Of a stretch of 64,000 nt of DNA, positions 11,164-23,174 are shown piece after piece. Position 1 is the stretch's first letter. Each line of letters opens with the position of its first letter. The notes below the pieces were generated by a model. The model was not told where the DNA came from, did not search any database, and worked only from the letters and a program-made list of their open reading frames with translations. The position numbers and the translations under genes were made by a program. Source of the DNA: Nematopogon swammerdamellus (lineage: Eukaryota; Arthropoda; Insecta; Lepidoptera; Adelidae); contig OX336342.1 of NCBI GenBank assembly GCA_946902875.1, forward strand, positions 9,851,523 through 9,915,522, in the 5' to 3' direction.

Positions 11164-14100
11164 CTGATACACAACAAGTCAAGTCTTTCTTTGTTCATTA
11201 TAATAGGTAGTTACACTACTCTTGAACTTGTTACCGCCTTGCCCTTTCAAATCAGATTTGATTACTTACACATGCGGAGAAGAGCTGTCGAGAAACTTCA
11301 CAGAGATGAGTAAAATGTGCTGTTCGAAATCGAACTTCCACATTGTGGATCAGTGTGCACTGTTAGTGAAGAATATGCTACAGGTATATTCACTAAAAAT
11401 AAAATATAATAAAAATATCACTCACACCTTTTGATAGACTCGTGAAAAAAAAAAATACAAAACACACCCTAAGAATGGTGTCTCTAAGTTTATTTTATGT
11501 GGTAGATTAATCCATTTCATACAGCGTAAAATGTGTAAACAAAAAGCAAAACCAAATGGGCTCTGTGAACAGCGACCCACGGTGCATGCAACACAATTTA
11601 TTAAAGGCAAGAGTGACTGGCTCACCACTCTAAACTTGTCCTGATCGGTGAGGCGCTGTTCGTTCTGGCCGGGCATCAGATGTTGCGCCTTCACGATCTG
11701 CTCGTAGTTGGCCTGCATGATGCGCAGCGCGATCACGTCCTTGCGCAGTGCGTTCCTCTGCTCCTCCTGCTTGCGACGCTGCAGCAACAGATACTGGATG
11801 TAGTCTATTGACTTCTGCAGCACCTGCAATCCAATATGTCCCACCCATTCAACCATTGCTACCAGTCAATTGCTCTTTTGAGCGGCTTGTGGGCTAGCGG
11901 TAAAGGCCTTGGCTAGTATGCTAAAGGCAGAGGCTATACCTATTGGAGTGCACCATTTTGTATCCCATTCAGAGTTTGTATATATAATGAGTAGTTTTGT
12001 AATGAACTTCAGTCTCTCTATGGTTTGGATTATATGTAAAACTAGTCTCTTCCCTTGCCATACTAGGCTTTGTGAAAAAAAAAAATATATATATAAACAC
12101 CTACAAGAAAATAATATAAATGGGAGTAAGCTTGACTAAATTTCCTACAAAGTTATCTATAACTTGTATTACATTGAACTTTGCTTTGATTCAACACCAG
12201 AAATAATATTTATTCAGTGTTCTACAAAAACAGAGTCACAACCTCTTTAAGAGAACTGGAAAGTTCTTTTATTATTTTTTCAAGGTTAACAGCAACAAGC
12301 AATCAGATTATGTAGGGTCTATATTCACCTTTTTGAAGAAATAAAATTGAGACTTATGATGTATGTCTTTAGTCAAAGAACATATATTTCAATGTCGACC
12401 GTCAGCAGTGCCGTGCTTGCCACCAAGGTTTCAGTCCCTTTTCGCCGTGGCAACAATGTTGTTGTTGTTGCCACCGACACTTAAGGGTCTACCTCCCTAA
12501 ATTGTGCCTCTCACTCTAACAATGCGCGTTTTTCATACATTTTATTTTAATATGAAGAAATTATACAACTTAAAATCCTCTGGGAGAAACATGCATGGTA
12601 AAATTATTAATGTTTTTCAATAAAAAAAATCTACTCCACACATAATAAGTGAAAAAAAAAACTAAAAGTTCAAGATTTCGTTTTTTTTTATTATTATACT
12701 AGCTTTTGCCCGCGGCTTCGCTCGCGTGAAATTCGTATTTCAAAGAAAGCAAGTAAGTAAGTAAGGCCGATCTGCGTTAAGTAAGGTAAACGATAAACCT
12801 TCTCAACTAAAGTAAGTAACTAACGGCGAGGCTTCAGGCTGAGCTGCATTCTGGAAGACAATAAACCTTCTCAAAGAAAGTAAGTAACTAAGGGCGAGGC
12901 CGAAGGCCGAGCTGCGTTTAGGAAGACGATAAACCACTCAAAGAAAGTAAGTAATTGAGGGCGAGGCCGAAGGCCGAGCTGCGTACAGCAAGACGATAAC
13001 CTTTTCGAAGAAGTAAGTAACAGAGGGCGAGGCCGAAGGCCGAGCTGCGTTCAGGAAGACCATAAACCTTCTCGAAGAAAGTAAGTAACAGAGGGCGAGG
13101 CCGAAGGCCGAGCTGCGTTCAGGAAGACCATAAACCTTCTCGAAGAAAGTAAGTAACTAAGGGCGAGGCCGAAGGCCGAGCTGCGTTCAGGAAGACTATA
13201 AACCTTTTCGAATAAGTTAAGTAATCGTGGCCAAGGCCGAAGGCCGAGCTGCGTTCAGGAAGACTATAAACCTTCTTGATGAAAGTAATTACCTAACTGA
13301 GGGCGAGCCCGAAGGCCGAGCTGCGTTCAGGAAGATGATAACCTTTTCGAAGAAATTAAGCAACAGAGGGCGAGGCTGAAGGCCGAGCTGCGTTCAGGAA
13401 GACCATAAACCTTCTCGAAGAAATTAATTAATTGAGGGTGAAGCCGAAGGCCGAGCTTCGTTCAGGAAGACTATAAACCGTCTTGAAGAAAGTAAGTAAC
13501 TATCGCCCATAGTTACTTACTGTCATCGAGAAGGTTTAGTGTCTTCCTGCTTCCAGAATACAGCTTGGCCTTCGGCCACGCCCTTAGTTACTTACTTTCT
13601 TCGAGAAGGATTATAGTCTTCCTAAACGCAGCTCGACCTTAGGCCTCGCCCTCAGTTACTTACTTTCTTCGAGAACTTGTTCGAGAAGGTTGAAGGTCTT
13701 CCTGAACGCAGCTCGGCCTTCGGCCTCGCCCTTTGTTGCTTATTATCTTCGAACAGGTTTAACCTCTTCCTGAACGCAGCTCGGCCTTCGGCCTCGCATT
13801 TAGTATGTTACTTACTTTCTTTGAGAATGTTTATTGTTTTTATCTGAATCCAGTTCGCCCTCCGGTCCCGGCCTAAGTTACTTAGTTTCTTCTTTTGCAA
13901 TACGAATTTCACGCGAGGGAATCCGCGGGAAACAGCTATCGATATTAAAATAAGAAAATTCAATTGAAATTAATCAAATACTTTAGATACCTACCTAACT
14001 AAGTAAAATACTCCACATATTAGCATAACCGGAACTGACTTGCTTACTTGATTACTTGGTGGTAGGGTTTAACCCGCCCGGGTTGGTACCACCGCACTGA

Positions 14101-17100
14101 ATGAAACGTCGGTCTAAACGGCTATGTAAATAGTTTGTGTTTTCCGACCAGTTCAGTGTAGCCGGCACGATCAAAGGGGGAAGCACTGACATGGCACCTA
14201 GTTCACCCGGTGTTATGGGCTGACATCACGGACGTTGTAGGTGATGTAGCCAACCGTGCCAGTTTCCATAAAAAAAAAAAAATAAAAAAAAAATTAATTT
14301 TATTAAGCCTATCCTGTGTCTCGTATAGCTAAATGTGCGTGCAGTGATTTTAATAGAATTTAGATGATCGGCTTAATCTTTATGGAGGATATTCATACAA
14401 ACATATTCGCCTCGCCCCGCTGCCCCCCGCTGAGAGAAGCGCAGCGCTTCTCTCAAGACATTCTCATCGTCGTAACTTTTAAACTATTAGTCCAAATTAC
14501 TTAGTGTAACAGCCAAAGTTTATCTACTTTAAATACCAGAAGCGATAAAAGTATGTATTTTGATAAGAATTAATTCAAAATTATAAAATGTGCATTGTAA
14601 ATACAGTATCCAATTTAAATGTATTTTTGGTTCACTATTTTGGCTATAGTGGCTTCCACATAAAAGGTAGATATATATATATATGTCGCGGACTTTTTTC
14701 TAGAGAAACAACCTCACCATACACTATCTTCGTGTAACTCTAACGGTTTATGCAGCGCACGCCGAGATAGCTCTCAGAAGGCAGGATTTTTTCCGACTTA
14801 CTTGACATTTATCGATATTTGGGCAAATTTACACAATGTCTTTATAAATTATAGCCTTTCTGATGTATAAGCTATAGTACTGTAAAGGCTCATCAAAATC
14901 TGTTCAGTAGTTTTTGCGTGAAAGAGGAATATAGTACGGCTGCTCGGTTCGCTGTTGAGTTTATAGGGCGCGCCTCCCCCGCGCCGCCCCGCGCCGCCGC
15001 GCCGCCAACTGCCGCTCGCTCGGTAAATACCAATGTATAGTACTAAGGCGCGCGGATTGAACATATCGGTTTGTATGGGAGCCACATCTTAGCGTAACCG
15101 GAACTGAATTTTATGTAGCCTATCCTGTGTCCCATATAGTTAAATGTGCTTGTACAAAGTTTCATCGAATTCGGATGATCGGTTTAAGAGTTATGGCGGA
15201 ACATACATACATACATACATACAGAAAAGATTTCTAAAAATCGACAATTTAGCTTTAGTATCATACATAGAGGCTACAAACTCAATATTTCCTAAAACAA
15301 AGTAACTTACTCCATGACCACCCCTTACAGATTTATTATTAGTATTGATATTGATGTCCAAATATTTTTATTGAAAAACATTAATAATTTTATCATGCAT
15401 GTTTCTCCCAGAGGATTTTTATATAAGTTGTACAATTTCTTCATAATAAAATAAAACGCGCATTGTTAGAGTGAGAGGCACAATTTAGGGAGGTAGACCC
15501 TTCAGTATGCGGTTAAATGTTATCCTGAATAGGAGGAAAGTTGGGAGAAGCTGAACTTACAGCGGCTTTGCTCAGCTTATAGCCGCTGGTGTCTGTCTGC
15601 TGGCATGTGGGAACGAGCTCCTGCAGTGCGTCGTAGCCTTTCTTGATGGCATCTCGTCTCTTCTGCTCCGCCTGCAATGTGTACAGTTATAGTTAATTAA
15701 TAGAATATAAAAAATGAGATCTTGTAAGCTTTATTGAAAACGTATAAAGTTTACAAGCTTTTAATGTGTTAAAGTTACATCACTTTACGCGATCCTACAT
15801 TTCGCGGATTAGTTACTCCATTTTCTAATTTCGCGCAAATATGCCGCACTATACGCGATTAGGTAGTCCACGATTGGTTGAACTTCTCATGACATCCGAG
15901 ACATGCTGGCCTCGGCCAATAGGAATCCGGATCGCATCTTTGAGTTTGTTATGCAGTGGTGTTAGACGTACGGCAATTTATGTCCATATATACATGTGCA
16001 CTGTACGAGGATACTATGTTCCGAGTATGCGAAAATGCAAAGACTTGCGAAATTCATGATCCACTATTTTTTACACTTGAAAAGTTCTGCGCCAACAAAC
16101 AACACATAGAATAAGCAATTCAGCAATTACAGTTGATTATATTCTGTTATTTATCAAACCCGATATATGGGAAATTTGCATAATGTGATTTTACATGGAA
16201 TGCAGCGCTTAGCGTAAAATGGGGTATTACTGTACTAGAAAGTGACTAAGAGAGTAAAGACACAATATTTCTGATAATGTTACAGTGAAATGTCAGTGTT
16301 GAAATGGACTTGTAAAACTTACCGTAACAACAAATTAAGTAAATTAAGTATACACACACCTACATACATATATACCACACGCTGTATCCCGACAATATAT
16401 AACCCATACTTAATAACTATGTGCGTGGTGCTTCACAGGAGTATAATGGAAAATTTAAAAACATGGTACGTGCTTTTAAATTTTTCATTTTTAACATCAA
16501 GTTATCGTTTGACCTTAAAGATACCGCACGATAAATGTCAGTAAGGAGATAGTGTTTTATATTTTTAAAATTCAAATTTTCCATGGTGGACTCCCACAGT
16601 ACAGTTATAATGTGTTAGTACAGTACAGAAAATGTTACTGCATACGTATTTTGTACCTGGGTGTGTGCTTCCCGTCTTCTCTCCTTGAAGCTCAGAGCCG
16701 AGGTCTTGTTGTCCCCACTGTCGTCCTCGTCTTCTGCAGTCAACATTAATACAACATTTACAATCGGATAGTTACTGGGTTCAATGTTTATCGTACCTAC
16801 AGTTTTAATTATCTATGGTAGGTAGGTCGCAGTCAGGGCCGTTAAAGCATACGAATATATATTAACCTGTTGCGTTCCCTTTTTACGACCGCTCGCTTCC
16901 GTTGGTCCCGCGCCGGGACCCCATGGGCGTCATCGAAAATAATTGTCTAGTGCTATTACAGTAAATTTTTCTAATTAGAATGATAGATGGTTAAAAAAAT
17001 CTTACCATTGGCATCAAACACACCAACCCACAAATGATTCCGCACTCAAACCGACAAAAATATACATATTCTGGCATCTTGTCATGATTGCCTCCAAGTT

Positions 17101-17581
17101 TGTTATTTTTAATTTTTTTATTTGTGGGACGGATTCAAGTCACTTTCATGAATTTCAGCCTTTTAGACCCACATTGATATATAAATTAGTAAGGGGGAAT
17201 TGTCAATTTTAGGTTAGAAAAATTCAGAAATAATGTCAAGCATGTTTTGATTTTCTTGGAGTTAGTCGGAAGGTTTCTTCGCTATAATAATAATCATCTC
17301 CAATATAACTGCGAAAGTGCGTTCCTATGACCTCCACCCTCGTCCTTCTTGCACCCCTACCCTCAGAGCCCCACAAATGCATTAGGCTTCTGACCCGTCC
17401 CTGTCAATCAATATGAAAAAGAGATCTATGTGGAGACTATACGACAAGGTCAAATTATGGAAACGTCACCAGAACGACAAATAAAGCATGGGACAAAATA
17501 TTGCTTACCAGAATTTTGATTGGACGAATTAGGCGTATTTAGCGCCGGCACTGAACTGGAGCTCCCACAACGCGCGTACAT
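10996..17581 (-). CDS. bigmax: bigmax / Mlx-like bHLH-leucine zipper transcription factor, complete, 5 exons
   Basis: Five minus-strand exons (17581-17509, 16733-16657, 15671-15561, 11823-11626, 11163-10996) join in frame into 208 residues with GT/AG at every junction. Residues 41-58 form the basic region (RRREAHTQAEQKRRDA) with the His, Glu and Arg that contact E-box DNA in this family. Helix-loop-helix follows to about residue 100, then a leucine zipper (about 100-135). Residues 154-208 (FQGIMDQLFESF... LEEYCKPQTLR) match the Mlx C-terminal dimerisation and cytoplasmic-retention domain. The product should pair with Mondo/Mio and bind carbohydrate-response E-boxes in the nucleus. The ATG at 17581-17579 is preceded in frame by TAG at 17611-17609, ten codons upstream. 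Length is close to what I recall for fly bigmax (about 216). Codon use and frame are intact. The identity call rests on family recognition, not a search. Confidence 0.95.
11626..11823 (-). CDS. bigmax: bigmax exon 4 (helix 2 and leucine zipper)
   Basis: 66 residues, from VLQKSIDYIQYL through RKDVIALRIMQANYEQIV to DKFRV. Phase 0 at both ends. Acceptor TTGCAG, donor GTGAGC. Separated from exon 3 by a 3.7-kb intron filled with a transposon. Confidence 0.95.
12699..13942. repeat. Foldback-like inverted minisatellite, ~62-bp units
   Basis: The left end TTTTGCCCGCGGCTTCGCTC is repeated inverted at the right end in degraded form. Left arm: about 11 direct units containing GAGGCCGAAGGCCGAGCTGC. Right arm from about 13500: about five units in reverse orientation. 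Confidence 0.85.
14055..14295 (+). repeat. SINE family A, head-truncated
   Basis: Starts at the GGTGGTAGGGTTTAACCCGC body and ends in a long A-rich tail. It interrupts a repeat-P copy. Confidence 0.85.
15040..15290 (+). repeat. Interspersed repeat P copy
   Basis: Shares CATCTTAGCGTAACCGGAA and TCATCGAATTCGGATGATCG with 48130-48445, and ends in a (CATA)n run. A third, SINE-split copy is at 14020-14400. Class not known to me. Confidence 0.75.
15561..15671 (-). CDS. bigmax: bigmax exon 3 (basic region end, helix 1, loop)
   Basis: 37 residues, AEQKRRDAIKKGYDALQELV through SKAA. Phase 0 at both ends. Acceptor TTGCAG, donor GTAAGT. This is the DNA-binding half of the bHLH. Confidence 0.95.
16657..16733 (-). 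CDS. bigmax: bigmax exon 2 (acidic stretch and start of basic region)
   Basis: Encodes EDEDDSGDNK then KERRREAHTQ. Acceptor CTGCAG, donor GTAC. The first codon is completed by the last base of exon 1 and the exon ends in phase 0. Confidence 0.92.
17509..17581 (-). CDS. bigmax: bigmax exon 1 (start codon, residues 1-24)
   Basis: Begins MYARCGSSSSVPAL and is Ser/Asn-rich. It ends one base into a codon (G) before GTAAGC. An in-frame TAG lies 30 bases upstream of the ATG, so no longer N terminus is possible in this exon. Confidence 0.85.
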
Positions 17582-17897
17582 GGTGCAGCTATCCAGAATG
17601 CGGGCAGGCTAGATAAACACGAGGTTATTATTTGTTTATATCACTCTAGCTAGATAGGTCTATTATCATCACTATCAGCAGCTTAAAAATAATTATCAGG
17701 AATCATATTGGCAAATAAGCCAGTTCAGCCAGAGGTACTAGTGTAGCAATGTTGACCTGTGTTTATGTCTCTCCGCGTGCGTTGTACAGATGGACAAACG
17801 GGATGAACACCTTTTTGAGATAAGACCAAAGAGTAAAGTAATGATAAGACAAATGATGCGTGGCGTGAACGAGAAAGAACAACAATCAACATGGAAT
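17582..17897 (-). promoter_or_regulatory. Probable bigmax 5' UTR / proximal promoter region
   Basis: About 316 bp between the bigmax ATG and a transposon edge. It holds the in-frame TAG at 17611-17609. I see no clear TATA or initiator element. A non-coding upstream exon is possible. Confidence 0.35.
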
Positions 17898-19511
17898 CAG
17901 TGTTGCCAACTCAAATTTTGAAATTCTCCTAGATTGACTTCGAAAATCTCCTAAAAATCTCCTAGAAAATTTTCGTCATCCTAAAAAATTCTCCTGTTCT
18001 TCAAATTATAAAAATTTCACCACATTTTTAGTGTTACTTATACGTACGGGACCATTTTACTAAACCTAGGCCGTCTGTCCGTCCGTCTGTCTGTCTTACC
18101 TGTAAAGAGCAGTATCTTTTGCACCCTGAAAACCGGTCAAGTGCGAGTCGAACTCGCGCACCGAGGGTTCTCTGTCAGTCAGTCAGTCGGTCAGCGTGTA
18201 AGCGTCTACTGCTGGACATACGCCTTCAATTTTCCTCCAGTCTCTCGGCCTTCAGCGGTACGGACCACTGCTTTCCGCCGACATACTTCATGTCGGCGTC
18301 CCACCTGGCGGGTGGTCTCCCACACTCCATTTTCCTGTCCACGGCCGCCAAAGTAGTACATGGTTACTCCAACGGTCGTCGTCCCCTCATTCATTAGTCA
18401 TTACGCACCATTTCGCCTAGCTATACTCCCATGCCAGCCCAGCATGGCTAGTTCCATCGCTCGCTGGGCAACTTTTGAAAACAACTTTAGTCAGAGCTCA
18501 CGTTTCACACCCGTACGTCATAAACGGTAGGACGCGCTGGTCATAATATATACAGGTTAGACCTCGGGGCGAATTTTAAATTTCCGAGGCAGCCCTACTC
18601 AGTTGAATTCCTCCCTCGGCCTTCTTAAGGAGACCTTGTCTACCAAGCAGTATTTAACCGAGATATACGTACATACTCTTCCTTCAATATGTTCTATCAC
18701 TTCTCCGCCAATACATAATGATTTGTCCCCCCGTCATAACCACGATTGCCATTCTAACCACCACGTAATTCGTCTGTTTTAACTAATTGTTTTTTTTTTA
18801 GTTTTTAACCATACCAAGTTTGACACTTGTACGTATTACCGTTTTTACGTTAGAGCAAAACCAAACAAAAAATATTTTTTTTTAGAAAAAAAAAACGTTT
18901 CTTTTGGGGGGAAGCCCTTAATTTTATTTTGTTTTTCTTATTATTTAATAGGATGTCCGCCAATAATAAATAACACATGATCTGTGAAAATCACAACCAG
19001 CTACCTATTACGGTACAAAAGATACAGCCGTTAATGTAGTGCGGACTGACGGACAGACTATCGACGTAGGCTCAGTAATACTACTGATTATTACAAAGAA
19101 TACATGTAAATAACATTGATTGATAACAAAGTGTTCGTTCGGTTAGGCCCGCCCGGTAGTCGCTTGTCGGTCGATCAATGCACGCACACACTCACAGAGT
19201 GTCACATTATCCTATCTAAAGAGCAAGAAGGGGAACCTTGCTCTTATTAAAAGACAAATCCTATCGTATATTGTGTGACTTGGGAGGTTGGTTGATTCAC
19301 AAACAGTTCATTCATTGTGTTGTCACCGTACATACCGAAATATTTGTTTGTTACTTACTAGTAAATATATGTTTCTCACTCCTAAATCTTCTCCTGTAAT
19401 GATTTTCTTTCTCCTAGATTTTCTCCTACTCTCCTGACAGGCAAAAACTTCTCCTAACACCGCTGAAATTCTCCTGAATCTAGGAGAAAATCTCCTAACA
19501 TGGCAACACTG
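17898..19511. mobile_element. hAT-like element, 1.6 kb, non-autonomous
   Basis: Ends CAGTGTTGCCA and TGGCAACACTG with an exact 8-bp duplication CATGGAAT (17890-17897 and 19512-19519). Both end regions are runs of CTCCTA-type motifs. A LINE remnant is nested at 18165-18475. No transposase recognised. It ends 317 bp upstream of the bigmax ATG. Confidence 0.87.
18165..18475 (-). pseudogene. RTE-like LINE 3' remnant
   Basis: The CAGTC-repeat tail is followed by the same C-terminal coding stretch as 22794-23174 (complement of GGCGGGTGGTCT...), with frameshifts. Confidence 0.7.
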
Positions 19512-20185
19512 CATGGAATATCGACCCACCACAAAAAATTGCCAGTGTGTGTTGTGTCAAGTGTCAAACAGACATTGACTATCAGTCAGTCAGTTGACAC
19601 AACACACCAAGATGCCCGGTCCGCCACCTGAAAGACTTCCTGGCTCCTACGGCTCCTTTAGCTCCTTTCGGCCAGACTTCGGCTCGAAGGAAAGTTCGGT
19701 ATGAGTGATATTTTGGTGGTTTAAAAAAAAATAACCAGGGTTAATGAAGAAGAAGATGTGTCGCGTAGCGAGTTTCCGAAAGGAGCCGCAGGAGCCGCAG
19801 GAGTCGCAAAGGCTTTCAGGTGTCAAACCCAGGACTACAGACTTGAAATTGAAATATTATATTTTTTGCCTTTTTGAAAGGCGAGGATCGTTTGATCGTA
19901 CAGCAAATTAGTTTGTTTTTCTTTTCAGCAATAATTGCCAAATTATTGTCTTTTACTGTGACATTGGCCGATCTCACGTGTCTGACAAACTTTTTTGTTT
20001 TTATGGAAAATGACACGGTTGGCTACATCACCTACAACATCCGTGATAGACAACTTACTATGAATTATCGTAGACGGAAGAAAAATCGTCATAAATAAGA
20101 AGTATATATTTTTGAGTTTCTCGCATTGCGAGAAGAAAACAACATTACAGACATTAGAAGTACAACAGAAAAGGCTGTATAGATA
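19512..20185. other. Intergenic stretch with an inverted repeat
   Basis: GTGTGTTGTGTCAA near 19547 is inverted near 19593. A short exon-like frame at 19612 is discussed under rejected items. A SINE A fragment lies at 19999-20049. Confidence 0.4.
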
Positions 20186-20405
20186 CTTTAATTAGTTTTG
20201 CCTGTCCCGAAAAGGGACGAATAAGTAATAAAAAAAAACCTAACTATAAATAAATAAAAATATTCGTCCATAGGACCATCCCACGACCAGACGACTGAAG
20301 CGGCGTTCCCCCTCTTGATCGCCAGGCTGATCCGCTGCTCGACTCGAAATGCGCCCGGGCACGGGTAGTCCCCAGACGCGTTAATGAGTAGTTTTTCCAA
20401 TTTCT
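20186..20405 (-). pseudogene. LINE C-terminal remnant
   Basis: Frame INASGDYPCPGAF, QRISLAIKRGNAASV, MDEYF. Same tail as 1331-1505. Confidence 0.6.
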
Positions 20406-20501
20406 TGGAAAAACTGATCGCGTCCGGGCTTCATGCCCCTAGAGTCTCTACAGCAAAGTATATCTCTACAGCAAAGACCACAAACTCGTAGTTAGTTAGT
20501 T

Positions 20502-21773
20502 AGGGTAGACCGGGGTCAATTGAAACGGGTCATGCATGATTGAAACAACTCCAATATCTTCTGAACTATCATACCTACGCGTATGACGTAACACTCGCCG
20601 CTTCGGCGGCCATGTTCGAATCTTTGACCAGTAGCGCTCAAAGTGGTAGCGCTCGAGCCAGCGAGCGACGCAGCGGTGCACAGGAACGTTTCACGAATTT
20701 CGGGCCAAAAATTAAGTATTTGCGATCTAATATTTTTTGTTATAACTTTGTTTGCACTTATATTTTGACTGGTTTATTTATTTTGGTGTCATAATTATAT
20801 ATGGGCGAGTCTTACTTACTTACAACAAACCGCTGTTCTGCGTTTGAACATAGTACGGTCATTGACCCCGTACAATGCAAGTTACCTCCTGTTACACACA
20901 GGTCTAGTGACCTTGTGACTTACTTACAACAAACAGCTGTTCTGCGTTTGAACATAGTATGGTCATTGACCCCGTACAATGCAAGTTACCTACTGTTACA
21001 CACAGGTTGATCCTTTTAATGTTTAGGTAGCAAACATGTTTTGTTAAATTTCTCTAAAAGTAATGCTAAAAACATAACTTTTTTTTGCGTAACGTGGTTA
21101 TTTGAGTCTGTATGAAGTTTGGCTTTATCTGAACTTGTTTTTGTCATTTGTTCGCAAGTGCGATTAAATATTTTGTCATGACATGATTGAAATATTGGTT
21201 AAAATTCAAACATTGTTATGATTGAAACAAGTACTTTTGTATGACACATGATTATGTCTTTTTACTACAATTATATGTCCTTATAGCTTATTATTTCAAT
21301 GTACATTGCTTATATTAAGTATGAATGATTGTTCCTTCAAAGAAACCTTAAAAGTGTTATGCTTTCTTTTTTATTTGAGTTTGTGTGTGTGAGACGTTCT
21401 TATAATTATAAATTCCGAAATGTTCGTGTTAAGCTTACCAACTTTCGAAAATCTCATTGAATAGGTACTATAGTAGTTATTAAAATGACAAGGACTGATC
21501 AAAAAACTCTTATTGTGCTGAAGATATTGGGGTGGTTCAATTAACCCCACGTACTGTTTCAATTAACCCTGAGGTGGGGTTAATTGAACCACATTCCCCC
21601 GTCCTCTTTATAGTGTTATTGTAGCTTAGCTGTGTAAGATAGACCTACCAAATACATTTTGTTTAGGAACCAGATAACTAGCCTTGAAATAATGTAAACA
21701 ACTTCTAACATTAAAAATAAAACCACTACAAACACTTAAAGCAAAACTGTTTCAGTTGTCCCCGGTCTACCCT
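20502..21773. mobile_element. 1.27-kb TIR element, probably 8-bp duplicating
   Basis: Ends AGGGTAGACCGGGG and CCCCGGTCTACCCT continue as about 25-bp inverted repeats. The flanks AGTTAGTT and ACTTAGTT agree at 7 of 8 bases. No transposase recognised. Contains a 104-bp tandem duplication. Confidence 0.75.
20817..21006. repeat. 104-bp tandem duplication inside the TIR element
   Basis: TTACAACAAACNGCTGTTCT starts near 20820 and recurs 104 bp later. Both units end TTACACACAGGT. Confidence 0.85.
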
Positions 21774-21849
21774 ACTTAGTTAGTTTTTTGGTTAGGTTAG
21801 GTTAGGTTATCTATGTATATAATTTTTCAGGTACGTGCTCTATCATGCA

Positions 21850-21978
21850 TGACACGAAATGAAGGGAAGCCGTGACATGCATGGCACCTAGTTCACCCGG
21901 TGTTATGCATGTGTTATGGGCCGACATCACGGATGTTGTTGGTGATGTAGCCAACCGTGTCAGTTTCAATAAAAAAAA
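21850..21978 (+). repeat. SINE family A, 3' fragment
   Basis: CACGAAATGAAGGGAAG to poly-A, with short internal duplications of GCATG. Confidence 0.8.
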
Positions 21979-22072
21979 ATCTCCGATATCGCAAAGATAA
22001 TAAAAACCTCTTGCTTGATAAGTACTTGTTTGGAAACATTTCTGATATTGTAAACTCGCCTAATAAATGAAT

Positions 22073-22358
22073 CGTATAGTTTCCAGAACCCGCCAAATCC
22101 ATTCCTCTAAAAAAAGTAGTTATTAACTGTCTCGAATAAAGTATTAAATTTGTCACTTATCTGTTAAGACATTATGTTCCTGAATCCTGACACTGTTCAT
22201 AACACAGTCCAATCCAGAGTGAATCGCAAAGAAAAATTAACATTCTTTCCATCTACCTTGTTTGTAGTTTGTATGGGCGGCTATTTATCGAGGTCTAGTT
22301 TTTTCGTCTTACTGTAAAATCGTCCGAAACGGAGTTGGCGGGTTCTGGAACTATACGA
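22073..22358. mobile_element. MITE, ~290 bp
   Basis: CGTATAGTTTCCAGAACCCG at the left is inverted at the right with one base indel. No coding capacity. Confidence 0.7.
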
Positions 22359-22793
22359 CTCAAATAACTGTATTGCTGCCATAATTTCATTTTCATTTTC
22401 AAATATTTTCATATATCTTGACTCTCATCTTACTAGACGCATTGAAAGTCCTTTGGAGCGAGTTAGGCGGTAATGAGAAATTGCTAGGAGCTGCTATGAA
22501 TTGCTAATAGAGAAGAATATCCCCACAGGTTCTATCTAGTTTCATTGTGCGACTGCACTATGCCTGTGCGCTTTTCGATTTCAACGACGAAAGGCCCATA
22601 CGAACTCAATAATAATGTCCTCACTAAAGTCACGGTCTAAAGTGGTCATAAAATGGTGGTCAAACCATAGTAAAAACGCATAAAAATACCAAAAAACTAT
22701 TCAAAGTGAATATCGCATATTATAATTACCTAAATTATGATAATATATTTCGATTATTTTTATTTGGAAAGTTAATTTGCGAATAACTAGTAG

Positions 22794-23174
22794 TCAGTCA
22801 GTCAGCGCGTCAGCGTCCACTGCTGGACATACGCCTCTCCAATTTTCCTCCAGTCCTCCCGGCCTTCAGCGATACGGATCCACTGATTTCCGCCGGCGTA
22901 CTTAATGTCGTCGTCCCACCTGGCGGGTGGTCTTCCCACACTCCGTTTTCCTGTCCACGGCCGCCAGTGTAGGACACGGTTACTCCAACGGTCATCGTCT
23001 TTTCGGCTAACGTGCCCAGCCCACTGCCACTTGAGCTTAGCCACCCGGTGTCCAATATCGACTACTTTGGTGCGTCGGCGGATTGCCTCGTTACGCACTA
23101 TCACGTAGCGATATTCCCAGCATGGCTCGCTCCATTGCTCGCTGGGCAACTTTCAACCTTTGGAATGACTGAAC
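22794..23174 (-). pseudogene. 5'-truncated RTE-like LINE insertion with target duplication
   Basis: Encodes the reverse-transcriptase C terminus KLKWQWAGHVSRKDDDRW ... RSVGRPPARWDDDI ... [14 protein letters not shown] and stop. The flanks are an exact 9-bp duplication AACTAGTAG (22785-22793 and 23175-23183). The tail is a short CTGA-type repeat. The open frame of 115 codons is intact, suggesting a young insertion. Confidence 0.87.

Larger units (their letters stand above)
12485..15500. mobile_element. 3.0-kb element with ~150-bp terminal inverted repeats in bigmax intron 3
   Basis: 12485-12640 and 15345-15500 are inverted copies beginning GGGTCTACCTCCCTAAATTG. The flanks are TTAA on the left and TTCA on the right, so a TTAA-type target is possible but unproven. 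The interior holds a foldback minisatellite (12699-13942), a SINE and repeat-P fragments. Confidence 0.7.

Noticed and set aside
19612..19700. Exon-like plus-strand frame starting MPGPPPERLPGSYGSF followed by GTATGAG
   Set aside because: The same GGCTCCTNCGGCTCC motif recurs inverted at 19770-19810, which points to repeat sequence, and no second exon was found.
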